The position numbers and the translations under genes were made by a program. The notes under the pieces were generated by a model, which saw only the letters and a list, made by a program, of their open reading frames with translations, searched no databases and was not told the origin of the DNA. 23,333 bases of DNA from DASQDT01 sp036380435 (GTDB lineage: Bacteria > Acidobacteriota > Blastocatellia > Pyrinomonadales > Pyrinomonadaceae): the NCBI GenBank assembly GCA_036380435.1, contig DASVES010000435.1, forward strand, positions 1-23,333, read 5' to 3'. Shown in pieces: positions 22,850 through 23,333 of this stretch (position 1 is the stretch's first letter; each line of letters opens with the position of its first letter).

Positions 22850-23333
22850 ATGTATTTCGCCTCGGCCCTCCTGCCGCTCCTGCTCCTGCTCCCACACTTC
22901 CAAGCCCCGAGCGATTCATTCAGAAAACATCACGAGGCGGCCGAGGCGCACCGGCGCGCCGGCAATACGGCGGCCGCCGAGGCCGAGTACGCGGCCATCC
23001 TCGCCGGCGCGTACCCCGCGCTCGGGAGGATTTACACCGCGCAGTCAAACTACCGCGAGGCGGTCGCGGCCCTTGAGGCGGCCGTCCCTTACCGGCCCGA
23101 CTCTCCCGAAGTGCTCGTCGGGCTGGCCGTCGCCTACTTTTACGCCGGGCAGTACCAGAAGGCGGTCGAGCCTTTGAACCGCGTCCTCGCACACGACCCG
23201 CGTAGCGCCCCCGCGCGCCACATGCTCGGGAAGACACACTTTATGATGGGCGAGTTTGCGGGCGCCGCGCGCGAACTCGAAGCGGCATTGGCGCTGAAGC
23301 CGGATGATTACGACGCGGCCTACACGCTCGGTC
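22850..23333 (+). CDS. Secreted tetratricopeptide-repeat protein, 3' end outside the window
   Basis: The reading frame is open to the right edge (161 codons). The ATG at 22850 begins a signal peptide (MYFASALLPLLLLLPHFQAP). TPR helices follow: AGNTAAAEAEYAAIL, a shortened unit ALGRIYTAQSNYREAVAALEAAVP, then GLAVAYFYAGQYQKAVEPLN with RVLAHDPRSA, and HMLGKTHFMMGEFAGAARELE with ALALKPDDYDAAYTLG. The [A/G]xxYxxxGxYxxAxxxLxxAL rhythm and P at helix ends are clear. TPR arrays mediate protein-protein contact; secreted TPR proteins often sit next to Oar-type receptors in acidobacteria (my recollection, not proven here). The receptor's terminator lies between the two genes. AAGG stands about 5 bases before the ATG. 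Confidence 0.85.
   Translation, partial: MYFASALLPLLLLLPHFQAPSDSFRKHHEAAEAHRRAGNTAAAEAEYAAILAGAYPALGRIYTAQSNYREAVAALEAAVPYRPDSPEVLVGLAVAYFYAGQYQKAVEPLNRVLAHDPRSAPARHMLGKTHFMMGEFAGAARELEAALALKPDDYDAAYTLG

Overview
High-GC bacterial chromosome segment, most likely from an Acidobacteriota-type organism (Blastocatellia/Pyrinomonadaceae-like is my best guess). The reasons are a very large Oar-type TonB-dependent receptor with an N-terminal carboxypeptidase-regulatory-like domain, a membrane-anchored regulator-like protein of a kind I associate with that phylum, several PilZ proteins, and pervasive GC-rich third codon positions. The taxonomy is an inference from gene content. I found no rRNA, tRNA, CRISPR array, transposase or phage integrase.

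Layout. (1) 1-2611: the 3' part of a long Ala/Gln-rich helical repeat gene that runs off the left edge, then a contractile-sheath gene that reads as a TssB-like domain fused to a short TssC-like domain (type VI secretion family). (2) 2608-3339: a small convergent ankyrin-repeat gene whose stop codon overlaps that of the sheath gene, preceded by a comparatively AT-rich, gene-free stretch with a perfect 10-bp hairpin. (3) 3340-8526: an envelope/cytoskeleton neighbourhood. It has a membrane protein with a periplasmic SPOR domain (+), then on the minus strand a zinc-ribbon/TM/SPOR protein, a membrane-anchored PGRP/Amidase_2 protein and an actin-like ATPase. A 13-bp bidirectional terminator separates the converging units. 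(4) 8527-13169: c-di-GMP signalling. A sigma-54-like -24/-12 element precedes a membrane PAS-GGDEF-EAL protein that is translationally coupled to two PilZ proteins; a third PilZ gene converges on them, again with overlapping stop codons. (5) 13512-17340: a small secreted helical protein, an aldo/keto reductase with a TTG start, and a Tat-exported GH3 glycosidase. (6) 17425-23333: a membrane-anchored regulator-like protein divergent from the TonB receptor across a 587-bp intergenic region with several palindromes, then a strong hairpin terminator and the start of a secreted TPR protein cut by the right edge.

How the parts may work together. Region 3 combines an actin-family filament former, a peptidoglycan-binding/cleaving amidase-fold protein and two SPOR (denuded-glycan binding) proteins, which suggests a wall-remodelling or division-related module. 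Region 4 sits directly beside it and could couple c-di-GMP to envelope state through PilZ effectors. Regions 5-6 look like polysaccharide breakdown (GH3) and uptake of large substrates (TonB receptor). The two candidates for something undescribed are the TssB-TssC fusion with its Gln/Ala repeat partner, and the actin/amidase/SPOR cluster.
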